Shown here piece after piece: positions 23,605-31,075 of a stretch of DNA of 64,000 nucleotides. The notes under the pieces are model-generated. The model did not search any database. It worked only from the letters and a program-made list of their open reading frames with translations, and was not told the origin of the DNA. Position 1 is the stretch's first letter; every line of letters begins with the position of its first letter. The stretch spans positions 124,001-188,000 of the IMG/VR virus record IMGVR_UViG_3300005613_000002; one strand, 5' to 3'. The position numbers were made by a program, and so were the translations under genes. Source of the stretch: a virus.

Positions 23605-23840
23605 CTAAGTTGAATGAAATGGATAAAATCATTTAACTTATACATCAAATGAAAGTCATGAAGTTATTTGATGTGAAAGTTCTGGGTGCATAAGACGCTG
23701 CTTTAACATTCAGTAGAATTATTTTGTGGACGTATTTGGCAGTACGGATATACACAACTTAAAACTCCGAGATGTTACGAATTAATGGTTGGAATACCAT
23801 CGGAGATCGTGAGTAGGAGGCTCACACCAGAACTATTTTT
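23605..23840 (+). other. Hairpin-rich non-coding segment between tRNAs
   Basis: No ORF. Pairings seen: aagttgaatga/tcatttaactt, acatcaaat/atttgatgt, ctccga/tcggag with inner atggt/accat, and gtgag/ctcac. Could be one or more structured RNAs or fossil tRNAs. Confidence 0.4.
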
Positions 23841-23845
23841 AATTT

Positions 23846-23931
23846 GGCTTGGTTGCTTTAGTGGTCGAAAAGTCTGGACTGTTAATCCAGTGAACTATGT
23901 TCCATCGTGGGTTCGAATCCCACCCTTGCCT
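23846..23931 (+). tRNA. Long-variable-arm tRNA with Asn anticodon (GTT)
   Basis: Anticodon arm ctgga-ctgttaa-tccag reads GTT, but the variable arm gaac-tat-gttc is class II and position 73 is T. Acceptor ggcttgg/ccttgcc has two T-T mismatches. A normal tRNA-Asn lies 12 nt downstream, so this may be a Ser-type body with a changed anticodon. Confidence 0.75.
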
Positions 23932-23942
23932 CAACACAAATT

Positions 23943-24014
23943 GCTCCGATAGCTCAGTGGTAGAGCAGAAAGCTGTTAACTTTAAGGTCGTAGGTTCAAT
24001 CCCTACTCGGAGCG
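23943..24014 (+). tRNA. tRNA-Asn (GTT)
   Basis: Acceptor gctccga/tcggagc, anticodon arm aaag-ctgttaa-cttt, T-arm gtagg/cctac, G73 as expected for Asn. Confidence 0.93.
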
Positions 24015-24064
24015 CAAGGGACGTAGAAAGGAGAATACGTCTTTAAATAAAGTCCTTTCATTAT

Positions 24065-24137
24065 GGAGTAATTACCAAGTTGGTCAAGGTGCTGGCGTGA
24101 AGTCCCAGAAATGTGGGTTCGATTCCCACTTACTCCA
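24065..24137 (+). tRNA. tRNA-Phe (GAA)
   Basis: Acceptor ggagtaa/ttactcc; anticodon arm ctggc-gtgaagt-cccag with a C-C mismatch next to the loop. A73. Confidence 0.85.
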
Positions 24138-24143
24138 CATAAT

Positions 24144-24271
24144 GGTGTTATAGCTCAGTTGGTCAGAGCGTTGAGTGATAACTCAAGTCAGAAATTAAAT
24201 ACGAATTGGTTAAGGTTAAAACGAAAATTCTACTGATTTAATTTGCATTGGTTCAAATCCAGTTAACACCA
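24144..24271 (+). tRNA. tRNA-Ile-like gene with about 55-nt insertion in the variable region
   Basis: Acceptor ggtgtta/taacacc, D-arm and T-arm (attgg/ccagt) pair well. Anticodon stem ttgag/ctcaa holds a six-base loop tgataa (GAT). Between anticodon and T arms is an insert whose ends aaattaaat/atttaattt form a 9-bp stem. 128 nt in total. Confidence 0.7.
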
Positions 24272-24440
24272 CTTGAGCGTGATAAACAATATTTTACAAA
24301 ATGACGATAATGCATCAATGTTGTTATTTTATGGGTGTGATTCCCATGCTTAAACGAAATTAAAATCTGGTCACACAGGTGTTTGTCCTAACCAGAAAAA
24401 CATGACCTCTTTAGCAGGTGGTATCTTAGTTTGGGCAACT
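24272..24440 (+). other. Non-coding segment with a tRNA-like core and hairpins
   Basis: ttgagc (24273) and gcttaa (about 24350) flank atggg-tgtgatt-cccat, resembling a degraded tRNA. Downstream hairpins tctggt/accaga and cttagt-ttgggca-actaag. No ORF. Confidence 0.35.
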
Positions 24441-24461
24441 AAGAGTGTGAAAATATTTATT

Positions 24462-24470
24462 AGTATTTAT
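24462..24470 (+). promoter_or_regulatory. AGTATTTAT late-like motif
   Basis: 16 nt before the kinase start at 24487. Confidence 0.5.
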
Positions 24471-24486
24471 AAGAAAATTACACATA

Positions 24487-24912
24487 ATGAAAATATTAAT
24501 AATGGGATTACCTACTTCAGGTAAAACATGGTTTGCTGAAAGATTACAAAATGAAATTGGTTGTGCATGGTATAATGCTGATGCTGTTAGAACAATGGCT
24601 AATGATTGGGATTTTAGTGTTGAAGGTCGTAACAGACAAGCACTGAGAATGAAAACATTTGCTGATTTTGAAAATAATAATGATAGAATTGTTGCTTGTG
24701 ATTTTGTCTGTCCTACACCAGAAACTAGATTATTATTTAAACCTGATTTAATTATTTGGATTAACACTATTGATAAATCAAAATATCAAGATACTAATAA
24801 AGTTTTTATTAAACCAAATGATTCAGAAGGTTTTAAATTAATTGAAATCACAAAAAAAGTTATACTTGAAGATATAATTGAATTAGCAAATAAACATATA
24901 ACAACAAGTTGA
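24487..24912 (+). CDS. P-loop kinase, adenylylsulfate-kinase-like
   Basis: 141 aa. Walker A GLPTSGKTWFAERL at 7-20, then WYNADAVRTMANDWDFSVEGR and ADFENNNDRIVACDFVCPT, the order seen in APS kinase-like phage proteins; the C-terminal VFIKPNDSEGF is also conserved in that group. Substrate (APS or another nucleotide/sugar) cannot be fixed from sequence. Sits inside the tRNA array. Confidence 0.75.
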   Translation: MKILIMGLPTSGKTWFAERLQNEIGCAWYNADAVRTMANDWDFSVEGRNRQALRMKTFADFENNNDRIVACDFVCPTPETRLLFKPDLIIWINTIDKSKYQDTNKVFIKPNDSEGFKLIEITKKVILEDIIELANKHITTS

Positions 24913-25063
24913 GAATGTAATGCAGCGATGTATTACCAACAAACATTAATTTTATAACCTCTGGGAACTGGCATGTTATAGATGTAAGAATGCTACACTG
25001 AAACAAGACGCTAAAAGCCAGTATATAGCCAAGTAGGGTAGTTTGGAGTGATAATGTCTCAAC
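24908..25063 (+). ncRNA. Unassigned structured RNA
   Basis: gttgaga (24908-24914) pairs with tctcaac (25057-25063), enclosing about 140 nt with internal tataac/gttata and taatgca-type hairpins and an aagacgctaaaagcc stretch. No ORF. Flanked by the kinase gene and tRNA-Ph. Could be a tRNA with large insertions or a new RNA. Confidence 0.4.
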
Positions 25064-25068
25064 AAAAT

Positions 25069-25142
25069 GGTGCGGTAGCTGAGTTGGTTCAAGCGTTGGA
25101 CTGAAAATCCAAAGTAGGTGGGTTCAATTCCCACACGTACCA
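25069..25142 (+). tRNA. tRNA-Phe (GAA), second copy
   Basis: Acceptor ggtgcgg/acgtacc (one mismatch), anticodon arm ttgga-ctgaaaa-tccaa, T-arm gtggg/cccac. A73. Confidence 0.93.
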
Positions 25143-25184
25143 CAATTTTATTTTCATTAAATGAAAATCTTTTGTCATTATCAT

Positions 25185-25193
25185 AGTATTTAT
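25185..25193 (+). promoter_or_regulatory. AGTATTTAT late-like motif
   Basis: 12 nt before the ATG at 25206. Confidence 0.5.
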
Positions 25194-25205
25194 GTGAAAA
25201 ATATT

Positions 25206-25682
25206 ATGGAAATACAAATAAAAAAATTATTAAATGAAGGTAAAAGTATGTCTGAAATTGGTATAATATTGGATAGGCATAGAACTACTATTAGTAAAAT
25301 AGTTAAAGCAAATGGATGGAAACGTGAAATAGTTAAAAATATTAATTGTGTTGTTTGTAATGAAAATTTAGGGATAAATAAAAAAAATAATACTAAATGT
25401 ATGACATGTGTTACTAAATTAAGACGTTTACGTTTAAAAATTAAATGTGTTGAATATTTAGGTGGTAAATGTGTTAATTGTGGATTTGATAAACATTTAG
25501 CAGCATTACAATTTCATCATAGAAATAGTAATAATAAGGATTTTCTAATTAGTTCAATAAATACTAAATCTTGGAAACTTATAATTGAAGAATTAAATAA
25601 ATGTGATTTACTATGTGCAAATTGTCATGCAGTTAAACATTCAACAAATTATGATGATGAAAATTTAAGAAAATTCTTATAA
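25206..25682 (+). CDS. HNH endonuclease with N-terminal helix-turn-helix
   Basis: 158 aa. Residues 1-40 are a resolvase-like HTH (KSMSEIGIILDRHRTTISKI). A zinc pair CVVCNENLG ... CMTC is followed by CVNCGF, LQFHHRNSNNKDF and LLCANCHAVKH, the HNH core. ATG 25206 chosen because it follows the late-like motif and starts the HTH. Homing-type nuclease in the tRNA array. Confidence 0.82.
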   Translation: MEIQIKKLLNEGKSMSEIGIILDRHRTTISKIVKANGWKREIVKNINCVVCNENLGINKKNNTKCMTCVTKLRRLRLKIKCVEYLGGKCVNCGFDKHLAALQFHHRNSNNKDFLISSINTKSWKLIIEELNKCDLLCANCHAVKHSTNYDDENLRKFL

Positions 25683-25766
25683 ATAATACATTTAATGGTC
25701 ACTCGAATGTTAGACCTCCTGTAATTACAGGTGAATCCAAGAGGTTCAGTAAAAAGTCGAGGCTTT

Positions 25767-25838
25767 GCAGGTGTAGCACAATGGCTAGTGCGTGACCCTT
25801 CCAAGGTCGGGATGACGGTTCGATTCCGTTCACCTGCT
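25767..25838 (+). tRNA. tRNA-Gly (TCC)
   Basis: Acceptor gcaggtg/cacctgc; anticodon arm tgacc-cttccaa-ggtcg; T-arm gacgg/ccgtt. T73. Confidence 0.94.
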
Positions 25839-25863
25839 CCTTTGGTCGTTTTTTGTACTTCTC

Positions 25864-25872
25864 AGTATTTAT
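25864..25872 (+). promoter_or_regulatory. AGTATTTAT late-like motif
   Basis: 15 nt before the GIY-YIG gene at 25888. Confidence 0.5.
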
Positions 25873-25887
25873 GAGAAAGTACAAATT

Positions 25888-26523
25888 ATGGCTAGAAAAG
25901 AAAAAAAATATCATTTCATATATAAAACAACTAATGTTGTTACTAATAGATATTATTATGGAATGCATAGTACCGATAATTTAGATGATAATTATTTAGG
26001 TAGTGGTAGGAGATTAAAATACTCAATTAATAAACATGGTAAAGAAAACCATGAAAGAGAAATTGTTGAATTTTGTCAAGACCGAAGTTCATTGAAAAAA
26101 CGTGAAAGTGAATTAGTTAATCTTAATGAGATTGCTAAAAAAGATTGTATGAATCTAATGGTTGGTGGGACTGGTGGTTTTGTTTCTAAAGAAGCAGCAA
26201 GAAAAGGTGCTAAAGCACTGAAGATTAAATATGGTGATGAATATAAAAATAAATTGATAGAATGGGGTGCTAAAGGTGGACAATCAACATCGGATAAACA
26301 TGGTTCACCATTTAATAATATTATGAATAGATGTAATTGGACTAATAAAAGTCATACCGAAAAAACTAAAAGAAAAATGAGTGAGTCAAGTAAAGGTATC
26401 GGTATTGGAAATAATAATTCACAATTCGGTACTTGTTGGATTACAAATGAAAAAGATAATAGAAAAATAAATAAAGAAGACTTAATCCCAGAAGGATGGA
26501 GATTAGGAAGAAAAATAATATAA
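25888..26523 (+). CDS. GIY-YIG homing endonuclease with NUMOD3-type repeats
   Basis: 211 aa. HFIYKTTNVVTNRYYYGMHS is the GIY-YIG opening (with a variant YYYG), catalytic region GSGRRLKYSINKHG and KKRESELVN with the conserved Glu. The C-terminal half contains NUMOD3 signature HTEKTKRKMSESSKGI and NNNSQFGTCWITN, DNA-binding modules of phage homing enzymes. Lies between tRNA-Gly and tRNA-Thr. Confidence 0.85.
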   Translation: MARKEKKYHFIYKTTNVVTNRYYYGMHSTDNLDDNYLGSGRRLKYSINKHGKENHEREIVEFCQDRSSLKKRESELVNLNEIAKKDCMNLMVGGTGGFVSKEAARKGAKALKIKYGDEYKNKLIEWGAKGGQSTSDKHGSPFNNIMNRCNWTNKSHTEKTKRKMSESSKGIGIGNNNSQFGTCWITNEKDNRKINKEDLIPEGWRLGRKII

Positions 26524-26570
26524 GGTCTGAGGGAGTCCTTTAAAGGTATAAATAACCTGTCCCTCTCCAC

Positions 26571-26643
26571 GCCACCCATAGCTTAATTGGCTAAAGCAGG
26601 GCACTTGTAATGCTCAGATGCGGTTCGAGTCCGATGGGTGGCT
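26571..26643 (+). tRNA. tRNA-Thr (TGT)
   Basis: Acceptor gccaccc/gggtggc; anticodon arm gggca-cttgtaa-tgctc; T-stem only three firm pairs. T73. Confidence 0.88.
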
Positions 26644-26793
26644 CAATTTTTTGGTTTATTGCACTGGATTTTTCATGTTTAAACGTATTCATTAACTAAA
26701 TATAACAAAGGCAATAATAAAGGTAACGGTAGAAATAGAAAATAATTTCATTAGATACATCAATTACTTAATATTTTTTCATATCTTTACAAT

Positions 26794-26988
26794 ATGAAAT
26801 ACATTCATATAAAAACAGGCAAAATCTATCATGTTCTTTCATTTGATGTCACTAATGCAACAAATGCACAAGATGGTCAACAAATGGTGCATTATTATGG
26901 TGAAAAAAAAGATGGTAGTGGAAATAGTTATTTTGTTAGAGAAATTAGTGAATTTGAATTAAAATTCACAAAATATCATAAATTATGA
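26794..26988 (+). CDS. Small conserved protein (KYIHIKTGKIY type)
   Basis: 64 aa. The opening MKYIHIKTGKIYHVLSFDV resembles short beta-rich DUF1653-like proteins; the rest (MVHYYGEKKDGSGNSYFVRE) fits a small beta barrel. Not firmly assigned. About 150 nt of AT-rich upstream sequence precedes it. Confidence 0.6.
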   Translation: MKYIHIKTGKIYHVLSFDVTNATNAQDGQQMVHYYGEKKDGSGNSYFVREISEFELKFTKYHKL

Positions 26989-27027
26989 AAAAAGGATACA
27001 ATTAATAATGTAAATTAACTATTATAA

Positions 27028-27102
27028 TGACCCGTAGCTCAGTTGGTTAGTAGCAGTTCCCTCATAAGGAAAAGGTCGGGGGTTCGAGTCCCTTCGGGTC
27101 AA
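27028..27102 (+). tRNA. tRNA-Met-type (CAT), second copy
   Basis: Acceptor tgacccg/cgggtca; anticodon arm gttcc-ctcataa-ggaaa; T-arm ggggg/ccctt. A73. Met or lysidine-Ile2. Confidence 0.92.
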
Positions 27103-27232
27103 CTTTTGGTCTTATAAACGACCACAAAAATAAAAGGGTTGGAAAAACGAAATTGATTACTGCAATATGATAGATTAGTTTTATGCCCACCACATAAGTT
27201 TGATTTTGCTGATGATAATGAAAAAGTGGTTA

Positions 27233-27303
27233 TACTTGTTAGTACAATGGATAGTGCACCCTTTCGAAAGAGGGTTATATTGGTTCGAATCCAATGCAGG
27301 TAC
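27233..27303 (+). tRNA. tRNA, probably Arg (TCG), eight-base anticodon loop
   Basis: Acceptor tacttgt/gcaggta, D-arm gtac/gtgc, T-arm attgg/ccaat. Anticodon stem accct/agggt encloses ttcgaaag, so TCG (Arg) or CGA (Ser) is possible; class I body favours Arg. C73 is unusual. Confidence 0.7.
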
Positions 27304-27575
27304 AATATTTTAATTATTCTCAAGGACAATATCTAGGACATAATGTACTTGAGAATAATTAAAAATTATAAGATACATGTTAAGGAACAATTGGGTTCTT
27401 TAGTGTTATGAAAATTAATATTTGTTAACCTAATTTATTAGGTGGTGATAGACAAGCCATACGGATTTACTGCTTGAAATATAGCATATCGCAAATAAGT
27501 GTTCAACTGAAGGTGGGTCATGCGCATAACAATTTGACCGTAGATTACTCAGTAGCTGACAAATATAATTTTTAT
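27304..27575 (+). other. Non-coding segment with strong hairpins
   Basis: Contains a perfect 14-bp inverted repeat taattattctcaag / cttgagaataatta (about 27309-27362) and acctaat-tt-attaggt. No ORF and no recognised RNA family. Confidence 0.4.
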
Positions 27576-27649
27576 GCCAACATAGCTTTAATTGGTAGAG
27601 CACAACACTTGTAATGTTGGGGTTGGGGGTTCGAATCCCTCTGCTGGCT
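27576..27649 (+). tRNA. tRNA-Thr (TGT), second copy
   Basis: Acceptor gccaaca/tgctggc (one mismatch); anticodon arm caaca-cttgtaa-tgttg. T73. Confidence 0.92.
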
Positions 27650-27675
27650 CAGAATAATTAATAAAAATTGAAAAA

Positions 27676-28074
27676 ATGGTATTGCAAGAAAAAATTAAAA
27701 AAGAAATGCTTTCTGCTATGAAAGCAAAGGAAACTGAAAAATTAAGTTTTTTGAGAGTTCTTAGTGGTGAATTAAGTACAAATAATAAAAGAACTGGAAA
27801 AGAAAAATTAGATGAATTACAAATTATTCGTAAAATGTCTAATAACGCTAAAGAATTAGGTAACTTAGTTGAAGTAGAAATGCTTAGTGAATATCTACCA
27901 AAGATGCTTGAACCAAAAGAAATTAAAGTTATTGTTAAGAATATCATTGATGTAAATGGTTATTCAACAATGAAAGAAATGGGTCAGATAATGGGGAAAA
28001 TTAAGCAATGTAAAGAAAGTACAAAAATTGATATGAAATCAGCTAATATTTTTATTAGAGAATTATTAACATAA
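27676..28074 (+). CDS. YqeY-like (GatB/YqeY domain) protein
   Basis: 132 aa, near the usual 148. MKAKETEKLSFLRVLSGEL, then IIRKMSNNAKE, LVEVEMLSEYLPKMLEPKEI and TMKEMGQIMGKIKQ match the YqeY family, a two-domain relative of the tRNA-binding tail of GatB. Family members are thought to help tRNA amidation or charging; location among tRNA genes agrees. Confidence 0.85.
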   Translation: MVLQEKIKKEMLSAMKAKETEKLSFLRVLSGELSTNNKRTGKEKLDELQIIRKMSNNAKELGNLVEVEMLSEYLPKMLEPKEIKVIVKNIIDVNGYSTMKEMGQIMGKIKQCKESTKIDMKSANIFIRELLT

Positions 28075-28082
28075 TAAACAAA

Positions 28083-28256
28083 ATGAATTATACAATAACC
28101 TTAATGAAAAATAAATTAACATTTGAAAACGAGAAAAGAAAATAGGTTTCATTGAATGGTTATGCCTTTATTGATGATTGGGGTCATTGTATGATTATTG
28201 TTTATGGTGAAAATAATAGAGATAAATATATTGAACATTTAAATATGCACCCGTAG
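28083..28256 (+). CDS. Small gene interrupted by an in-frame TAG (candidate read-through)
   Basis: ATG 28083; codon 21 is TAG (28143-28145); the frame then continues for 36 coding-like residues (VSLNGYAFIDDWGHCMIIVY ...) to a TAG inside tRNA-Arg (28254-28256). With a CTA suppressor tRNA at 35.5 kb, read-through is possible; otherwise a decayed gene. Confidence 0.45.
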
Positions 28257-28320
28257 CTCAAATGGATAGAGCATCAGATTTCTAATCTGTGGGTCGGGGG
28301 TTCGAATCCCTTCGGGTGTA
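28247..28320 (+). tRNA. tRNA-Arg (TCT)
   Basis: Acceptor gcacccg/cgggtgt; anticodon arm tcaga-tttctaa-tctgt; T-arm ggggg/ccctt. A73. Confidence 0.92.
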
Positions 28321-28328
28321 CTAAAAAT

Positions 28329-28405
28329 ATCTGTGTAGCTCAATTGGATAGAGCATTTCCCTGCGAAGGAAAAGGTTGTGTGTTCGAATCACATCACAGA
28401 TACCA
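28329..28405 (+). tRNA. tRNA-Arg (GCG)
   Basis: Acceptor atctgtg/cacagat; anticodon arm tttcc-ctgcgaa-ggaaa. A73 followed by encoded CCA. GCG is uncommon: bacteria normally use ACG. Confidence 0.92.
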
Positions 28406-28467
28406 ATATTTATAGTTCAAATGTCGAATATTTATTATTTTTTTCGTAAATTGAACTATTTAATAAT

Positions 28468-29070
28468 ATGGAAAAAAATAAATTGAGAAAATATTGTAAT
28501 GATGGATTATCATCACGAAAGATTGCTGAAATTGAAAATGTTTCACAAACAACGATCAGATATTGGTTAAAAATATATAGTTTAAAAACAATTAGAAAAG
28601 CAAAATATAATATTAATGAATTACGTAAAATTATTGCCGAATCTAAATCACGAAATGAGGTCTTTACTAAATTAAATAGAAATAATTCAAGTGGTGCATA
28701 TAAATCATTAAATAAAATTATTACAGAATATAAAATTGATATTTCACATTTTATGAGTGTTGGTGATAATTTAAAACAATCACATCAACAAAAAGAAATC
28801 ACTAATGACGAAATGTTTTGTGAAAATGGTAAAAATGGTAGAGCAACAATAAAAAGAAGAATATTACGAGATAATTTATTAAAATACAAATGTTTTAATT
28901 GTGGACAAGGGAATAAATGGTTAAATAAAAATTTGGTATTAATATTAGACCATAAAAATGGTATAAATAACGACAATAGATTAAAGAATTTAAGATTTGT
29001 GTGTCCTAATTGTAATTCGCAATTACCAACACATTGTAATAAAAAACGCACTTGTAGCTCAATTGGATAG
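28468..29070 (+). CDS. HNH homing endonuclease with HTH domain, overlapping tRNA-Arg
   Basis: 200 aa. N-terminal HTH (LSSRKIAEIENVSQTTIRYW), linker, then KCFNCGQGNKWLNKNLVLIL, DHKNGINNDNRLKNLRFVCPNCNSQ, nearly the same HNH core as the 23109 gene. The last 7 codons are the first 23 nt of tRNA-Arg(TCG), so the nuclease gene ends inside the tRNA. Confidence 0.87.
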   Translation: MEKNKLRKYCNDGLSSRKIAEIENVSQTTIRYWLKIYSLKTIRKAKYNINELRKIIAESKSRNEVFTKLNRNNSSGAYKSLNKIITEYKIDISHFMSVGDNLKQSHQQKEITNDEMFCENGKNGRATIKRRILRDNLLKYKCFNCGQGNKWLNKNLVLILDHKNGINNDNRLKNLRFVCPNCNSQLPTHCNKKRTCSSIG

Positions 29071-29121
29071 AGTAGTGGTTTTCGAAACCAAAGGTTGTGA
29101 GTTCGAGCCTCACCGAGTGTT
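29048..29121 (+). tRNA. tRNA-Arg (TCG)
   Basis: Acceptor gcacttg/cgagtgt; anticodon arm tggt-tttcgaa-acca; T-arm gtgag/ctcac. T73. Confidence 0.9.
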
Positions 29122-29136
29122 CAAATATTATTTATT

Positions 29137-29346
29137 ATGGTAAAAGAAAACATTAATGCAATTTATGCAAACACTTGGGAAGGGTTAACAGTGAAGATGT
29201 TAGGTTATTATCATGACCATTGTTATCATTTATATACTGGTAGTTGTGAAGATTTACCTGAAAAATATAAGCGATTTAAAAAAAATAATGTTAAATTTGT
29301 TTTTCTATATGAAGAAGATGAACCAAATGTAAAAAAAAATGGATGA
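29137..29346 (+). CDS. Small acidic protein
   Basis: 69 aa, His/Tyr-rich middle (YYHDHCYHLYTGS) and acidic C-terminus. Overlaps the next gene by 8 nt. Function unknown. Confidence 0.6.
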   Translation: MVKENINAIYANTWEGLTVKMLGYYHDHCYHLYTGSCEDLPEKYKRFKKNNVKFVFLYEEDEPNVKKNG

Positions 29347-29725
29347 TAAAAAAGAATTTAATATTGATGAAACCAGAAATCTTGATGAATGTGTGGATTG
29401 GGTAAAATGTTATATGTGTTCAGGCGAAAATGGTGATGATGAATTAAAAGAATGGTTAAAATTAGATGAAGATGATGCTATGATGATTCATCATGGTTTT
29501 GGTACTATTATTAGAAACATACTAAAACTTTGGGATGGCGGTCCTGCCGTTCAATGGTTTAACAAACAAGGAATTTATCATGCTGATGATATGTCTGCAA
29601 TTATATTTGCTTCATTACATAGAAAAGAAAATGGTGTTGAAATTGAATTAAATAAACAAATTAAAGTTTATAGGGATTATTGGGATAATGAAGACCCAAA
29701 TATAAATAAAGGAATAATTAACTAA
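29339..29725 (+). CDS. DUF6794-like protein
   Basis: 128 aa. RNLDECVDWVKCYM, HHGFGTIIRNILKLWDGGPA, DDMSAIIFASLHR and NKQIKVYRDYW follow the DUF6794 layout found in many bacteria and phages. Helical, soluble; role unknown. Ends 6 nt before tRNA-Gly. Confidence 0.7.
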   Translation: MDDKKEFNIDETRNLDECVDWVKCYMCSGENGDDELKEWLKLDEDDAMMIHHGFGTIIRNILKLWDGGPAVQWFNKQGIYHADDMSAIIFASLHRKENGVEIELNKQIKVYRDYWDNEDPNINKGIIN

Positions 29726-29731
29726 TTAAAT

Positions 29732-29804
29732 GCGAGATTAGCTCAATTGGTAGAGTACGACCTTGCCAAGGTCGGGGTTGTGGGTTCGAACCCCATATCT
29801 CGCT
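29732..29804 (+). tRNA. tRNA-Gly (GCC)
   Basis: Acceptor gcgagat/atctcgc; anticodon arm cgacc-ttgccaa-ggtcg; T-arm gtggg/cccat. T73. Confidence 0.95.
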
Positions 29805-29835
29805 CCATAAATAATTTTAATTAAAAATAATTAAT

Positions 29836-30351
29836 ATGAAAGACGGAAACAAGTCAGGCAAAAATGCTCCTGAACAATCTAAAGAAAAAGAAGGTGTTAT
29901 TTCACCAGATGGTATTTTAACTAACGAAGATTATAATCTTGATCTAAAAGAAAGGTTGGAATCTAAAAGGAATTCTGAAATAATTAAGTTTAATGAATTA
30001 ATGAAATTAGCACCAGAATTTGCTAAATGGTTAAAAAATTTAGTAAGATATGGTAATGTTGATTCACAAGCCATGATTTATAAAACTCAATTAGATAATA
30101 AAAAAGAGAACAATTTCAGTGTAATTATTTACACTAATGACCATTCTTATTCATTTTATGGTTTTGCACCAACAGATGAAAAACCAAAAGGATATTTAGG
30201 TGGTGGTGGTAATACTAGAAAACCAAGAGTTGGTGAAGATTGGAATCGAGGAAATGATTTACCTGATGGTTCATATTCTAAAAAAACATTTGATGCAATA
30301 GTGTATCGAATTGTTGCATATGAATTAAAAAATTTACAACTTTGGAGATAA
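29836..30351 (+). CDS. Protein of unknown function, Gly-rich C-terminal half
   Basis: 171 aa. Charged, disordered N-terminus (1-40); middle FSVIIYTNDHSYSFYGFAPT; then GYLGGGGNTRKPRVGEDWNR, possibly a nucleotide- or ligand-binding loop. No family recognised. Confidence 0.6.
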   Translation: MKDGNKSGKNAPEQSKEKEGVISPDGILTNEDYNLDLKERLESKRNSEIIKFNELMKLAPEFAKWLKNLVRYGNVDSQAMIYKTQLDNKKENNFSVIIYTNDHSYSFYGFAPTDEKPKGYLGGGGNTRKPRVGEDWNRGNDLPDGSYSKKTFDAIVYRIVAYELKNLQLWR

Positions 30352-30353
30352 TT

Positions 30354-30381
30354 TGTAACATTTTTAAATAAATTACGTATA
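30354..30381 (+). promoter_or_regulatory. TGTAAC-N16-CGTATA promoter
   Basis: TGTAAC 30354-30359, CGTATA 30376-30381. Drives a 49-codon gene and probably RNase P RNA. Confidence 0.7.
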
Positions 30382-30401
30382 GGTTATTATATATTTATTA
30401 A

Positions 30402-30551
30402 ATGAATTCAAAAGCAGAGATCAAAAGAATAAGACACTTAGCTGAAACACGTAATAATGGTGTTTATAGAGAAGTGGGAATTAAAAATAAATTTAGTTTA
30501 TCTTATTTATGTAATTATATTTGGCATAAACCTACCCCAATTACAGAATAA
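30402..30551 (+). CDS. 49-aa protein upstream of RNase P RNA
   Basis: ATG 30402, TAA 30549-30551 (MNSKAEIKRIRHLAETRNNG ...). Basic, looks like a short HTH-containing fragment of a DNA-binding protein. Directly follows a TGTAAC/CGTATA promoter. Confidence 0.5.
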   Translation: MNSKAEIKRIRHLAETRNNGVYREVGIKNKFSLSYLCNYIWHKPTPITE

Positions 30552-30618
30552 GATAAAATAATTAATGGCAACCGAGTAAACGTTAGCTTTACAGAAGAAC
30601 GGAGATTAATTATTAATG

Positions 30619-30993
30619 AAAAAAATAATACAGAGGATTTATCGCTACATGGACACTATCATGGACATAATGTCCATGACTATGTAGAGGAACTTCAGGA
30701 CACCATTGCTAGACGCAGGAGATAGTAAGTTAAAGCTGTTAGGTTAATCACCTTCGGGAGTTTATATTTTAAAAAAGGTTAGTAGTGAATATAAACGTAT
30801 GAATTAAACAAACCAGTAACCTTGAAAGACCCGATAACTATCGTTCGTACTGCGGAGGGTGCAAGCTAAACAGACTTAGAGGGAAAGCAACTTAATTATA
30901 GTCGGGTTAGTGCACTCCGAAAGGAGCATATCATAAGATATGAGATAAATGATAAAATAAAACAAAATTCTGGGTACGCTCATATTATTTTTT
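30619..30993 (+). ncRNA. rnpB: RNase P RNA (type A-like)
   Basis: 375 nt, matching the usual size. P1: aaaaaataata (from 30620) pairs with tattatttttt (30983-30993). P2: atttatc (30637-30643) with gataaat (30944-30950). P3: ctacat/atgtag enclosing catggacat/atgtccatg. P4: a92-c93-(bulged U94)-t95-c96-a97-g98-g99-a100 (30692-30700) with ttctgggt (30968-30975), keeping the invariant bulged U with compensatory changes. Conserved boxes: agaggaacttcagga (CR I), ccagtaaccttgaaag (CR II/III), ggagggtgcaagc (CR IV), acaaaattctgg (CR V). Would mature the tRNAs of this array with host RnpA protein. Confidence 0.9.
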
Positions 30994-31075
30994 ATAGTAA
31001 AATTTTTAAAAATACGTATAATAATTACAATTAATTTATTACTTTTGTGTTTATAAATCATTAAACAAGAACAAA

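Noticed and set aside
30590-31000. Group I intron
   Set aside because: The segments cagactt ... tatagtcg looked like R/S elements, but no exon context or P3-P8 core could be drawn, whereas P1-P4 of RNase P RNA all pair.
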